Counted from the first letter of the stretch, positions 18,295-28,178 are shown. The stretch: DNA of 41,056 nucleotides from GCA-020344555 sp964405925 (GCA_964405925.1 CAYOQG010000010.1:1-41056), one strand, 5' to 3'. Program-made: numbers and translations. The notes: generated from the sequence alone by a model not told the origin.

Positions 18295-21200
18295 ATGAAG
18301 ACAAAACAAACGGCAGGAACGTTGTATTGTACGCTTGGAGTTCTCGCTTTCACGTCAGCCGTCAACGCAGCACCTCCAATCGTGACGTGCGTTCCGTTTG
18401 ACGGGCAGCATCTGGCCTTTCCACACGTCACGTTGAGTGGGATTGAGATCACGCTTAAAGGGACCGCTCACGATCCCGACGGCGACGCAGAGCTCGACAC
18501 CTATGAATGGGATTTTGGCGACGGACCCTCGTCCGGCGAGACCGGCGTCGTCAGCGATCCTTATGTGATCGAGGCCCGCCATACGTACGTTGGTGAGCCC
18601 GGGGATTACTTCTCGGCCACCCTGACCGTTGCGGATGTGAACGGCGAGAGCGATTCAGACAGCTATCTGGTGATGATCCCTGAGACGCCTGATCCTAAGA
18701 CTGTTCTGATCGTGAAGGTAAACATGGCGATCGACGAAGGTCTCTGGCGTCTGCACAAGGACCAGGTCCGCGGGACCTACCCAGACAGTGCCGACTACGG
18801 CTACTGGCCCTACGGAGATCATACTGCATCAGCAACCGGGGCCTCGACAGAGGCCTTCGAGATGCACGGTCACGTTCCGACGGTCGATGCAAGTGAGGAC
18901 CCTTACGTGGAGACCGTGCAAAGGGGGCTTCGTTACCTGTTGAATCAGATGCACGTGCATGACATTTTCCTGCAAGAGGCGGGCGACCCGGACATCAATG
19001 GCAATGGAATCGGTCTTGGTTGCTACACGGACTGGTCGCATAGCATGTACGAGTGCGGTATCACGTTGATGACGTTCGCCAGCAGCAAGGCACCGGACCT
19101 GATCGCTGATACGGGACCCGCTGACTGGGTCCGAGGTCGGACGTATGCGGCGATCGTGCAAGATATGGTTGACTATCTGGCATTTGGCCAGAGCGACCTA
19201 TCGACGGGTGAGTATAGGGGGGGCTGGCGGTACTATGCAAACTGGGGCGAGTCAGACAACTCCTGCTCCCAGTGGCCTGTCATTGGAATGGAAGCCGCCG
19301 AAAACCCCTACAACTGTTTCTCAGGGAACTACGAAGAGTGTACCTCACACGGCGGTGTCACAATCCCGGGGTTCGTGAAGCCTGAACTGGATCTTTGGAT
19401 CGACTACATCCAGAATGACATGAGTGGTGGCTCGGGTTACATGGGCCCGGACGATTGGGTGAACGTAGCCAAGACGGGTGGACTCCTTTGTGAGATGGCC
19501 TTTGTGCATGACCCCGAGAGCGGGGAAGACCCGCCGCTGGACACAGCCCGCGGGCAGGCAGCCGTGGACTTCATCGGGAACCAATGGTGGTCCGATTGGG
19601 AGCATTTCTGGAGCAACAGTTACTACGCTTTCTACTCGGTGATGAAGGGTTTCCGCCTACTGGACCCCCTGGACCCCACTGACGCAGTGAATGCTCAACT
19701 GGGTTTTGACTGGTACTATGATCCCGAGGACGGATATGCGCAGTACCTCATCGACCAGCAGGCTCCGGATGGGACCTGGTACGACGGTTACTATTCGGGT
19801 CATCCACTTGCCACTGCCTGGGCCATACTGACGCTCCTCACACATCCGATTTGCTGGCCGCCAATAGCTAACGCGGGGCCGGATGTCTTGGATCATCCAC
19901 CGTTGATCGAGATAGAATTCGACGCATCTGACTCCAGTCACACCGACCCCAACCTGCGAATAATCGAGTACTGCTGGGACTTTTGCGACTCAGATGGTGT
20001 CGATTGGGAGAATCCGGACTACTGCAGCGCTGACCCAATTGCGCACTACGCATACCCTGCGGTCTACAATCCTGACGGTACTATTGACTGGGACGCCACG
20101 TCCCGATGCTGCGTGGTGACCCTCAGGGTCAAAGACAACGGCGAGGAACCCTGTGGGCTCACTGATGAAGACACGCTCACGGTCTGCATTACACCGCCAC
20201 CGTGGGCGCCGGTCGCCCTGCTCGACATTCCTGACCCAGTGTACAAATGCCAGACCATCGTGCTGGACGGGTCCGCTTCATACGATCCCAACGGGCAGTT
20301 TTATCCTGACCCTGCTCATCCGTGGCATGGCTATCTGGTCAGCTATGAATGGGATCTAGACAACGACGGTGAGTACGATGACGCGATAGGTGAAACCATT
20401 GAATGGTCGAGCTGTGAGACCGGGCTGTATGTTGTCTGCCTGAAGGTGACCAACAACTTCGGTGAGTCGCACGCTGTGTGTGGGGTGATTAACGTTGTAA
20501 ACCAACGTCCGGTGGCCGAGGCGGGTGGCCCTTACTGTTGTAGCATGGGTGAGGTCGTCTTCGACGGTTCCGGGTCGTGGGATCCCGATCCCGGCGAGAC
20601 CGAAACTCTACGATATCGTTGGGACTTTGAAGGCGACGGGTTTTACGACACATCCTGGTCGAGCGAGCCAACGGCGACGCACACTTATCCAGAGTGCATG
20701 GAGTACACAGCCACCTTGCAGGTCGAGGACGTTAACGGGGCAAGAGGTACTGACACCGCCGAGGTCCGGCCGTGCTTCGTGTCCTGTTTCGGTGTCAATA
20801 AGCTCAAGATCCGAACGAAGGAAGGCAAGTGCCAGGGTATTGCGCTGCTGGAGGTGACCAGCGACCAGGGTGTCCTTGTGTATGAACCCGACGAGGGCAA
20901 GGACAAGCTGAACCCGAGCACCGTCGTGGATGACGGGGTGAACGGGCGGGTGAGGATACACACGTCCTGCTCGCAACCGCTTGACGTCGGCGACGTCTTC
21001 GGACCCTACACAGTCACCGATGTGGTGAAGATCTTTGATGACGAGGACTCCGAAAACATGATCGAGCTGCGTGGCGATTTCGATCCCGCAGGCCCGCTCG
21101 ACTTGTCGGTCGACGACGTGACGTACACCATCGACGACGGCCAAGGGCATGTCTTCACCTTTGCCATTCCGGGTGGGTCGTTCGACGTCGAGGGTAATCC

Positions 21201-21492
21201 CGCCGACCAGAGGTTCAGGTTCGACTCTCCCAAGGGCGACCACACGGACCTGACCGCCAGGTTTGACTTCGGCACAGAGTGCAAGTTCGAACTTGATGTC
21301 AAAAAGATCACGGGTACCAAGAAGATCAGCAGCACAACTTTGACTGTCAGCTTGATCGCGGGGATCAATCTTGGCGAAGAGGTGATAGAAACCCAGGCTA
21401 GGCCGCAGTATCTCATGTACAGGGCACACCCGGAGGTGGACTGCTGTCCGATGGGTAAGAACGACGCCTTGCGGGAGGTGATCAGGGAGTAG
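18295..21492 (+). CDS. Secreted PKD / alpha-toroid (terpene-cyclase-like fold) protein
   Basis: A 1065-residue exported protein without heme motifs. The signal peptide (MKTKQTAGTLYCTLGVLAF, ending near VNA) follows AAGGAGG. Then come a PKD domain (about 30-125, WDFGDG), a region of about 135-515 with repeats typical of alpha/alpha-toroid prenyltransferase or squalene-cyclase-like domains (GGWRYYAN, DGTWYDGYYSGHPLATAWA), and three further PKD-like domains (about 517-640, 638-737, 738-830). The C-terminal beta domain has HTSCSQPLDVGDVFGPY, a motif I associate with choice-of-anchor-like adhesin domains. Families with the toroid fold include enzymes and thioester proteins; no catalytic signature was recognised. 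It probably acts outside the cell. The frame is open upstream to 17863, but the ribosome-binding site and signal peptide fix the start. Confidence 0.85.
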   Translation: MKTKQTAGTLYCTLGVLAFTSAVNAAPPIVTCVPFDGQHLAFPHVTLSGIEITLKGTAHDPDGDAELDTYEWDFGDGPSSGETGVVSDPYVIEARHTYVGEPGDYFSATLTVADVNGESDSDSYLVMIPETPDPKTVLIVKVNMAIDEGLWRLHKDQVRGTYPDSADYGYWPYGDHTASATGASTEAFEMHGHVPTVDASEDPYVETVQRGLRYLLNQMHVHDIFLQEAGDPDINGNGIGLGCYTDWSHSMYECGITLMTFASSKAPDLIADTGPADWVRGRTYAAIVQDMVDYLAFGQSDLSTGEYRGGWRYYANWGESDNSCSQWPVIGMEAAENPYNCFSGNYEECTSHGGVTIPGFVKPELDLWIDYIQNDMSGGSGYMGPDDWVNVAKTGGLLCEMAFVHDPESGEDPPLDTARGQAAVDFIGNQWWSDWEHFWSNSYYAFYSVMKGFRLLDPLDPTDAVNAQLGFDWYYDPEDGYAQYLIDQQAPDGTWYDGYYSGHPLATAWAILTLLTHPICWPPIANAGPDVLDHPPLIEIEFDASDSSHTDPNLRIIEYCWDFCDSDGVDWENPDYCSADPIAHYAYPAVYNPDGTIDWDATSRCCVVTLRVKDNGEEPCGLTDEDTLTVCITPPPWAPVALLDIPDPVYKCQTIVLDGSASYDPNGQFYPDPAHPWHGYLVSYEWDLDNDGEYDDAIGETIEWSSCETGLYVVCLKVTNNFGESHAVCGVINVVNQRPVAEAGGPYCCSMGEVVFDGSGSWDPDPGETETLRYRWDFEGDGFYDTSWSSEPTATHTYPECMEYTATLQVEDVNGARGTDTAEVRPCFVSCFGVNKLKIRTKEGKCQGIALLEVTSDQGVLVYEPDEGKDKLNPSTVVDDGVNGRVRIHTSCSQPLDVGDVFGPYTVTDVVKIFDDEDSENMIELRGDFDPAGPLDLSVDDVTYTIDDGQGHVFTFAIPGGSFDVEGNPADQRFRFDSPKGDHTDLTARFDFGTECKFELDVKKITGTKKISSTTLTVSLIAGINLGEEVIETQARPQYLMYRAHPEVDCCPMGKNDALREVIRE

Positions 21493-22071
21493 CGTTCCCT
21501 CACGGATCGGAACAGGGCCGGGGTTCACGAGAGGGAGGGGTTGCCCGCGTGCAGTACGGATGCCCGGGCGTTCCGCGGGACCGCCTGCGCACGGTATGGA
21601 CTTCCGCGGACTCCCTACCCTCTGCGCGCGCCCGCTCAGTTGAAGCCCTTCTCCGATCAGCATGGTATCAGCCCACACGGGGGGCGCAGGAGACGCATGG
21701 AGCTCGCACCTGGCTCCTTCCCGGAAGCTGGAACAGAGTGCGACGGGATTTTCGATTATGAGAACCTGGACCATTGGGACACCCACACGGGAGCGCCACT
21801 CGGCAGCCTCGAAGACGCTGTAAGTCCTTTTCGTGGCGTATCTTATGATCCACCATGCCTGCGTCGCCCAGGACCCGGAAGCCCGTGGCACAGCGGATGT
21901 CTAATGTGACTTACGCCGCAGAGGTGGAGAGGCGCCCCCGGACCCGGTGCAGACAAGGAATGACCACCGTGTCCAAGCGTCCGATCGCCGGCGTTTGGCG
22001 AAGCTGCGGGCAGAGGAACGCTGTGGCCGCCCCAGGGAGGGGCGACCTCGAAGACCCTTGGAGGCTGTGAG
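21493..22071. other. Intergenic region, no gene recognised
   Basis: About 580 bases. Open frames on both strands have no recognisable motif. A TGGCACAGCGGATGTC box at 21886-21901 has a good -24 but lacks the -12 GC. No terminator with a U-tract was found after the PKD/toroid gene. Confidence 0.4.
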
Positions 22072-22716
22072 ATGAAACTCGTTATTCGGTGTTTGCCAGT
22101 TGTGCTTGTGGTCATGCTGACGGCGACGGCTTTTGGCCAGATCATCCCGGGGGACCCCGGGACCTATCCGTCCGTGAGCGTGGTTCAAAGCCCGCACAAC
22201 TTGAACAACTTCCCCGGCGTGTCGATTCCGGGCAACCAGGTCTGCCTTCCCTGCCACACGCCGCACAACGCCCTGCTCCCCGGTGAGGAGAACGTGCTTT
22301 GGAATCACGCCGAGACCGGCGAGACGTTCACCATGTATTCGAGTACTGCCGGTCAGCCCGAGGGCACGAGCAAGATGTGCTTGAGCTGCCATGATGGCGT
22401 GACGGCGGTGGATAACTACGGTGGGACCGGCGGAACCGGGATTGTGATCACCGGTGCGGCGGCGCTGGGCAGCGACCTGTCGAACGACCACCCGATCGGC
22501 ATCGAGTATCCCACGGATCGCCCGGCTGAGTACAACGATCCCGGCACCTTCGCAGACGGCATCAACGGCGGACCCGGTGTGCGACTGGTGGATATCAACA
22601 GCGTAGATCGGGTGGAATGCTCGTCGTGCCACGAGCCCCACAACAATGGGTTGGACAACTTCCTGCGTGTTCCGATCCAGGAGAGCTACATCTGCCTGCA
22701 GTGCCACATCAAGTAG
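22072..22716 (+). CDS. Tetraheme c-type cytochrome, exported
   Basis: A 214-residue protein with a signal peptide (MKLVIRCLPVVLVVMLTATAFGQ) behind GGAGG at seven bases. It has four CXXCH motifs: CLPCH (58), CLSCH, CSSCH and CLQCH. The layout (C..CHTPHNA, LWNH, MYSS, KMCLSCHDGV, LSNDHPIG, ECSSCHEPH, CLQCH) is the same module that begins the 12-heme protein at 28179. It is a common small-cytochrome family with the doubled CXXCH motif. The expected role is periplasmic or outer-membrane electron transfer. A U-tailed hairpin follows at 22807, so it may be transcribed alone. Confidence 0.88.
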   Translation: MKLVIRCLPVVLVVMLTATAFGQIIPGDPGTYPSVSVVQSPHNLNNFPGVSIPGNQVCLPCHTPHNALLPGEENVLWNHAETGETFTMYSSTAGQPEGTSKMCLSCHDGVTAVDNYGGTGGTGIVITGAAALGSDLSNDHPIGIEYPTDRPAEYNDPGTFADGINGGPGVRLVDINSVDRVECSSCHEPHNNGLDNFLRVPIQESYICLQCHIK

Positions 22717-22802
22717 CCAACGTGGCAACTGGCGGACGAGGCTGTCGCTTATTAAGCCTAAGCCTCGCAGCTTGAGGGAAGAGCTGTTTGCAGTGGAATT
22801 TC

Positions 22803-22849
22803 GGGTGTGCGCGTTCCTTTCCTCCGGGAGCGTGCGCACCTTATTTTTT
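22803..22849 (+). terminator. Intrinsic terminator candidate
   Basis: GTGCGC (22807-22812) pairs with GCGCAC (22834-22839), with inner pairing CTCC/GGGAG, and is followed by TTATTTTTT. It lies 90 bases after the tetraheme gene and before the NHL lipoprotein. Confidence 0.6.
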
Positions 22850-22929
22850 GCCCACAGTCCAGGCGACCGGGCCCAGTCGCTCCTGCATGGTTGCGGGTGT
22901 GGATCGGGCCCGATAGCATCCGTATTCCT

Positions 22930-24192
22930 ATGAAGTTAACGCCCATGGTGAGAACGTCTCTCCCGACTATCGCCCTAATCGGGTCAGTTCTTGGACTGGT
23001 TGCCGGCTGCCAGCCAGCGGCCAGGACCGACGAGCCCTTTCTGTTCTTCCCCGCCCCCCCAGCGGAGCCTCGCGTCCAGTTCCTTACATGGGCAAGCGGC
23101 GCAGACGAGGTGGAGCCAAGCGGTGGGACCTTCGAGCAGTACATCCTTGGTGAGGAGCCGGTCGTCCAGAGGGCGATCAACAAACCCTACGGGATCGGTG
23201 CCCGTGACGGTGTCGTCTACGTCTGCGATACGAAGGGTCTGAGCTTGTGCCGCCTGGACTTCGTGAACCAGAAATACTCGATTCTGGGTGCACGAGGCCC
23301 CGGTCGGTTACGTAAGCCGATCAACATGGTCATCGACCCGTTGGGCTACAAGTTCGTCGTCGATCCCGAGCGGAAACAAGTTGTCGCCTTCGGCCCCCAA
23401 GACCAATATGTCACGGCGTTTACGGTCCCCGAACCCTGCCATCCGGTTGACGTGGCTTTATACGAGAACGAGCTATACGTCTTGGATAACGACGAGACAT
23501 GCCAGATTGTCGTATTCGACCGAAGCACGGGCGAAGTGCTTCGCACGTTCGGTGGTCCCGGCGGTGAGCCGGGACAGTTCAAGATCCCCAACAGTCTGTG
23601 CATCGGACCGGAAGGGTACATCTATGTCAGTGATACGCACAACTGGCGGATCCAGAAGCTGACGCGAGACGGAGACCCCATTTGGACAAAAGGCGGTCCG
23701 GGCTACACGATTGGGCGTTTCGGCCGGCCGCGTGGGATCCGGGCGGGCCCGGACGGGATCATCTACGTCGTGGACGGGGCGACGGAGATCGTTCAAATGT
23801 ACGATACCGACGGTAACACACTGATGCGCTTCGGTGGTCCAGGTGACATGCCTGGAGCACTGGGTCTGCCGTCAACACTGGCCATCGATTCGACCTCGCT
23901 TCCGTACTTCACGAAATACGTCCATAAGGATTTCGAGGTGAAGTACCTGCTGTTCGTCACCAGCCAGTATGGGCCGCGTCTGGTCAATGTCTACGCCTAC
24001 GGCTCGTTTCCGGAGGGTTATGCGTTGCCAGAAGCTCAGATTGGCAGGCTGCCGAAGATCGCCCCGGACCAGGGCATTGGCCCGGTCAGCGAGCCGAGGA
24101 CGCCGCCACCGGCGACTCAGCAAGTGGAAGAGGGCGAAGACGCGAACGAAAGCCAAGAGCCAAAGGAGAGGACGGAGGAGGAACCAGGCTAG
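22930..24192 (+). CDS. NHL-repeat six-bladed propeller lipoprotein
   Basis: A 420-residue probable lipoprotein with lipobox LVAGC (Cys27). NHL-type blades run from about residue 75 to 370; typical blocks are KPYGIGARDGVVYVCDT, GQFKIPNSLCIGPEGYIYVSDT and GRPRGIRAGPDGIIYVVDG. The C-terminus is acidic and probably disordered. No heme motif. It is a paralogue of the lipoprotein at 27046, and together they flank the pentaheme lipoprotein and the beta-barrel. NHL propellers serve as protein-binding or structural platforms; a scaffold role for an outer-membrane complex is inference. The start has no strong ribosome-binding site; ATG at 22945 is an alternative. Confidence 0.82.
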   Translation: MKLTPMVRTSLPTIALIGSVLGLVAGCQPAARTDEPFLFFPAPPAEPRVQFLTWASGADEVEPSGGTFEQYILGEEPVVQRAINKPYGIGARDGVVYVCDTKGLSLCRLDFVNQKYSILGARGPGRLRKPINMVIDPLGYKFVVDPERKQVVAFGPQDQYVTAFTVPEPCHPVDVALYENELYVLDNDETCQIVVFDRSTGEVLRTFGGPGGEPGQFKIPNSLCIGPEGYIYVSDTHNWRIQKLTRDGDPIWTKGGPGYTIGRFGRPRGIRAGPDGIIYVVDGATEIVQMYDTDGNTLMRFGGPGDMPGALGLPSTLAIDSTSLPYFTKYVHKDFEVKYLLFVTSQYGPRLVNVYAYGSFPEGYALPEAQIGRLPKIAPDQGIGPVSEPRTPPPATQQVEEGEDANESQEPKERTEEEPG

Positions 24193-24230
24193 TATCTTAT
24201 CACGCATCGAGTGCGGGATAATGCGAGCGG

Positions 24231-24257
24231 CACAGGTCCACCGTCAGCGGACCTGTG
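24231..24257 (+). other. Perfect 9-bp hairpin between lipoprotein genes
   Basis: CACAGGTCC and GGACCTGTG pair perfectly around a nine-base loop, 38 bases after the NHL lipoprotein stop. The tail is not U-rich, so it may attenuate or protect the transcript rather than terminate it. It falls inside the far-upstream open frame of the next gene and argues that translation starts later. Confidence 0.45.
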
Positions 24258-24357
24258 TTGGAATCTGGGACCACGGACCCGCTCTTGGCGGGACCGGGCA
24301 CCCGTCAGAGCAGGGGTGACGGACCTTAAGCGTGAAGGCCTATGGGAGACGCAATCC

Positions 24358-24942
24358 TTGCCTACGCGTTGGATCTTGATCGGTTTGGCTGCTTTGTCGG
24401 CTGTCGGATGCATTCTGGCAGCCTGCGCTCCCATGGATCGGTACCTGGGGCTGAGCTTCTTTTTTGACGACGTGCCTAGACCCGGGACAAGCCCGACCGT
24501 CGGATATGCATCGGAATATGCCCACCTCGCGGAACCAGGAGCCGGGTCAGACAAAAAGGCCGCTCTCGCGGCCGCCTTCCGACCCCATCCACCGTACCGC
24601 GAGCATCGGTGCGATCGATGCCACGATCTCGGAACGGGGGACTTGTGGCGGACGGCCCGTGAAGGTCTGTGCCTCGCCTGCCATCAGGAACTGACGAAAA
24701 CCGATCGCTACGTCCACGGGCCGGTCGTGATCAACGACTGTCTCATGTGCCATCATCATCATGGTTCCGCCCGCCCATATATGCTGCTGGACGAGGCGAC
24801 AGCCGTTTGTCTGCGGTGTCACAAACGTGAGCACCTGCTGACGTGTCCGGGCCGCGAATCTGACGAGGCCGGTGGATGCGTCGACTGCCACGATCCGCAC
24901 GGTGGGAGGGATCAATTTTTCTTGAAGCGCAGCGAGAATTGA
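24358..24942 (+). CDS. Pentaheme cytochrome c lipoprotein
   Basis: A 194-residue lipoprotein with five CXXCH motifs (CDRCH, CLACH, CLMCH, CLRCH, CVDCH). The third is followed by a HHHHG run. The leader MPTRWILIGLAALSAVGCILAAC has a classic lipobox LAAC (Cys23). The frame is open back to a GTG at 24211, but there the translation crosses a perfect hairpin. I chose TTG at 24358, with GGGAG nine bases upstream; GTG at 24316 is another option. It sits immediately before the outer-membrane barrel, the position held by periplasmic-side cytochromes in known porin-cytochrome clusters. A role as the inner partner of the barrel is inference. Confidence 0.78.
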   Translation: MPTRWILIGLAALSAVGCILAACAPMDRYLGLSFFFDDVPRPGTSPTVGYASEYAHLAEPGAGSDKKAALAAAFRPHPPYREHRCDRCHDLGTGDLWRTAREGLCLACHQELTKTDRYVHGPVVINDCLMCHHHHGSARPYMLLDEATAVCLRCHKREHLLTCPGRESDEAGGCVDCHDPHGGRDQFFLKRSEN

Positions 24943-24998
24943 CAACGACAGCAGGAAAGGCTTGGTTGTTGGCGTCGTCGTGCCTTCTCGTTGATCAA

Positions 24999-27011
24999 GT
25001 GCGACGCGAAGTTCACACGAAGTTGTCCGCCGGTTTCGCCTTCTTGCTCGCGTTGGCTCTCATCCCCGGTTGTCAGGCGGGCTCTGCACAACGACGAGGC
25101 GTCCGCACGTTCCAGGTTACCGCCACCAGCGGGTATCTGGAGTTCGAGGCTCGGCACCGCAAGCGAGAACAAGAATCGAAGGTCGGGGCGGGCACCATGC
25201 GGTCCGAAGAGACCCTTTTCGAAGAGAAAATCAACCTCGAGTTCGACGGTTACGTCTACCATCCTAATTTCCTGGAGTTCACGCTCGGGACAACGTTGGG
25301 GCTGCTGCAAGAAGATTTCGAGGACGTTTTCTCTGATCGGCGACGAACCAGCGGCGACACGGGAACGATTCTGGAATTCGACGCCGAAGCGCACCTCCTC
25401 AAAAAGAAGAGGCATCCCGGTAGCCTCTTCGCCCGCCGGCATCGAACCATTGAGCCCAGGCGGTTCCTCTCGAGTATCGAGACGACCACAACGAATCTCG
25501 GACTCACGTGGCAGTACGTCAGCGAGAAGGTCCCCACCAACGTCCAGTTCAGCCACACGGACGTCAAGCTGGACCCCCTCGGCGACGAGGAAGAAGAAGG
25601 GCGGCAGAAGAACACACTGCTGCGGTTCGAGACTGGGTATCGCTTCACCAATTCCAATGTCCTTGGACTGATCTACGAGCACCAGTCGGTTGAACAACAA
25701 CCTTTCCAGTTGGACTACGATTCAGACGAGCTGACCCTCTCCCATCTTCTCGATTTTGGAAGCCGAAAGCAGTTCCGTTTGGACTCCGAGCTCAACTTCT
25801 TCGATCAACGCGGCAGCTTTGACATCGAGCGGGCCCGCTGGCGGGAGATCTTGAGAGTCCAGCACGCCGAGCAGCTCCGATCCTGGTACCGTCTTGAGTT
25901 GATTGACCGCACCCAAGGGAGCTTCACCGGGGTTCCGCCTATCGAGGAGCGTTCCTATGTTCTCTCCGGAACGGTCGATCACGAGCTTTATGGAAGCCTC
26001 ATCTCCCAGCTTCACGCTTTTATCGGGAATCAAGATTTCAAGACCAGCGGTGTGATTGATCGATGGGGCACCCAGGCCAGCTTCGACTATCGCAAAAAGA
26101 ATCCGTGGGGTGTGCTGCTTGGCAATTACCGCGTACGATACGAAGAGGAGGATCGAAGCGGCGGCGGCGTCACCGGTGAGGTACTCGATGAGATGCATAC
26201 CTTTCGCGATCCCGAGCCAATTAGACTCGTAGGTGAGAACATCGCGACAGCCTCGATCCTGATCACGGCTGAAGATCGTTTCACCGTCTATCAGCGCGGT
26301 ACCGATTATACGATCGATCGGCTCGGTGACGCTGTCGAGATCGAGCGGGTCCCGACCGGAAACATCGCCGACGGGGAGACCGTCCTTATCGACTATGTTT
26401 TCCGACTCTTTGGCGACTTCAAGCGGGAGACGCGGACTCACGACTTTGGAATCCGTCAGGATTTCGACTTCGGGTTGATGCCCTACTATCGGCTCCGCTG
26501 GCAGGATCAGGACATCTCCTCAGATGGAATACAGGCGGCGGTCGCCGAAGATGTGACCGCCCACACAGTCGGTCTTGAGTATCGCCGCCGTCCTCTGCGC
26601 CTGATTGCCGAATATGAGGACCACGATTCAAACATCAATCCGTTTCGTGCCGTTCGCTTGAGCGTGGACTACACCCACCGTTTCAAGTTCGGGGCGACAG
26701 CCACGGTCAAGGGGCGTTGGTCCAGGTTCCAGCACCGCGAGCCTGTGGCCCGGAAGACGCGGCTCTTTACCGTTGAGGGTCTGTATCGGCATCCGGTGAC
26801 CACGCACCTGACCATTGAAGGTGCAGCGCTATACCGAGACGAGACCGACACACTCAGTGGGGACGACGAGGGCTTGGATGTCGATCTGTCGTTGGAGTGG
26901 CTCGTACGCCAGACGGAAGTCAGGGTGACCTATGAGATGGGAAGGATCGAGGATGATTTCGCCCGCAGCGACAGCTCAGCATTGTACGTGCAGGTGCGGC
27001 GGAGGTTCTGA
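24999..27011 (+). CDS. Large outer-membrane beta-barrel candidate
   Basis: A 670-residue protein with a lipobox-like leader (LALALIPGC, Cys25). The body alternates polar and hydrophobic residues in many short strands, such as TNVQFSHTDVKLDP, RFETGYRFTNSNVLGLIYEH and LRLIAEYEDH, and ends in a terminal Phe (VQVRRRF), typical of outer-membrane barrels. A central insert (about 420-490) may be a periplasmic or surface domain. It shows no recognised link to MtrB/PioB: the N-terminal CXXC of MtrB is absent. Its neighbours are a pentaheme lipoprotein (56 bases upstream), an NHL lipoprotein and a 12-heme cytochrome. This suggests the porin of a porin-cytochrome conduit (inference). GTG at 24999 was chosen for the leader; the frame is open to 24876. 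Confidence 0.72.
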   Translation: MRREVHTKLSAGFAFLLALALIPGCQAGSAQRRGVRTFQVTATSGYLEFEARHRKREQESKVGAGTMRSEETLFEEKINLEFDGYVYHPNFLEFTLGTTLGLLQEDFEDVFSDRRRTSGDTGTILEFDAEAHLLKKKRHPGSLFARRHRTIEPRRFLSSIETTTTNLGLTWQYVSEKVPTNVQFSHTDVKLDPLGDEEEEGRQKNTLLRFETGYRFTNSNVLGLIYEHQSVEQQPFQLDYDSDELTLSHLLDFGSRKQFRLDSELNFFDQRGSFDIERARWREILRVQHAEQLRSWYRLELIDRTQGSFTGVPPIEERSYVLSGTVDHELYGSLISQLHAFIGNQDFKTSGVIDRWGTQASFDYRKKNPWGVLLGNYRVRYEEEDRSGGGVTGEVLDEMHTFRDPEPIRLVGENIATASILITAEDRFTVYQRGTDYTIDRLGDAVEIERVPTGNIADGETVLIDYVFRLFGDFKRETRTHDFGIRQDFDFGLMPYYRLRWQDQDISSDGIQAAVAEDVTAHTVGLEYRRRPLRLIAEYEDHDSNINPFRAVRLSVDYTHRFKFGATATVKGRWSRFQHREPVARKTRLFTVEGLYRHPVTTHLTIEGAALYRDETDTLSGDDEGLDVDLSLEWLVRQTEVRVTYEMGRIEDDFARSDSSALYVQVRRRF

Positions 27012-27045
27012 GTCAGCGTGCGCGATTCAGCAATCGCCCCGGGTT

Positions 27046-28137
27046 GTGAGCTTCAACCCGCGCCCCGGACGGCGACGCCGTGCATGGTGCCACATATCTG
27101 TCATTTTCGCGATACTCTTGTTGGCACCATGGGGATGTGCGACACGTGGCGTGCGAGGTCTGGACATGTCCCGGCCGCGACCTGTTTGGCCGCCGCCACC
27201 GGCACCGGCCAGGATTCGCTACGTCGGCCGACTGCAATCGTCGGCGGACGTTCAGCGGCCCGCGGGACTGTTCAAGGCCATCGGGGAACTGATCGTGGGC
27301 GCTAGCCCGGTGCAACGAATGTATGGGCCACGCGCCGTACTGTGTACCGACGGCGGTGAACGGGTTTGGGTAGCTGATCCAGGCGGCCGGCGCCTTCACG
27401 TCTTCGATTTGAAGCGCCGGACATACCAGGGCATCACCCGTCTGGACGGGACCGCCTTGCTCAGCCCGGTTGACGTTTGTGGGGGCCCGGACGGCTCCAT
27501 ATTTCTGTGCGACTCGGAGAGCGTCGCGATCCACAGGTTGTCGGCACGAGATGGATCGCTGATCAGCTCCCTGAGGTTGCCCGAGGACATTCGGCGACCG
27601 GTCGCCCTACATTGGGACGATGGACGTGGGGAGCTTTTTGTCGTCGATGCCGTTGCCCATGACGTCAAAGTGTTGGATCTCGAGGGACGGCTCCTGCGGA
27701 TCATGGGGCACCGCGGCGAACGACCGGGCGAATTCAACTTCCCCTGCGACATCACGGAACGGGATGGCAGGCTCTGGGTCGTCGATACGGGCAACAACCG
27801 TATTCAGGCCCTGACGGGACAGGGGAAGCCGATCCTCGAGTTTGGCCAGGAAGGTGACGCACCCGGTGACCTGGCGTTGCCCAAAGGCGTCGCCTTTGAC
27901 AGCCATGGGCACGCGTACGTGGTGGATGCCCGGTTCGAGAACGTTCAGATCTTTGACGCCTCGGGTGCGCTATTGCTGTTTTTCGGTCAGGAAGGTACCG
28001 AGGAGGGAGAGTTCTGGCTGCCTTCGGGGATCTTCATCGACGTAAACGATCGCATCTGGGTGTGCGATACCTACAACGGCCGGGTGCAGATATTTGACTA
28101 TGTGGAGCAATCCGACGAACTATCCCCCGAGAACTGA
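27046..28137 (+). CDS. NHL-repeat propeller lipoprotein, second copy
   Basis: A 363-residue lipoprotein with leader VSFNPRPGRRRRAWCHISVI... and lipobox APWGC (Cys31). Six NHL-type blades include RVWVADPGGRRLHVFDL, RLWVVDTGNNRIQAL and RIWVCDTYNGRVQIFDY. It shares with the protein at 22930 an opening PPAPARIRYVG / PPAEPRVQFLT and a following QR-x-[MI] segment before the first blade. No heme motifs. The start is uncertain: GTG at 27046 gives a compact signal sequence and a short gap after the barrel gene, while ATG at 26932 would overlap that gene by 80 bases. Confidence 0.8.
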   Translation: MSFNPRPGRRRRAWCHISVIFAILLLAPWGCATRGVRGLDMSRPRPVWPPPPAPARIRYVGRLQSSADVQRPAGLFKAIGELIVGASPVQRMYGPRAVLCTDGGERVWVADPGGRRLHVFDLKRRTYQGITRLDGTALLSPVDVCGGPDGSIFLCDSESVAIHRLSARDGSLISSLRLPEDIRRPVALHWDDGRGELFVVDAVAHDVKVLDLEGRLLRIMGHRGERPGEFNFPCDITERDGRLWVVDTGNNRIQALTGQGKPILEFGQEGDAPGDLALPKGVAFDSHGHAYVVDARFENVQIFDASGALLLFFGQEGTEEGEFWLPSGIFIDVNDRIWVCDTYNGRVQIFDYVEQSDELSPEN

Positions 28138-28178
28138 TACGAGTTTAAGATCGAACGTGCCGTTTGAAGGACAGGCGA

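Noticed and set aside
21886..21901. TGGCACAGCGGATGTC as a sigma54 promoter for the tetraheme gene
   Set aside because: The -24 is good but the -12 GC is GT, and the start codon is about 160 bases downstream.
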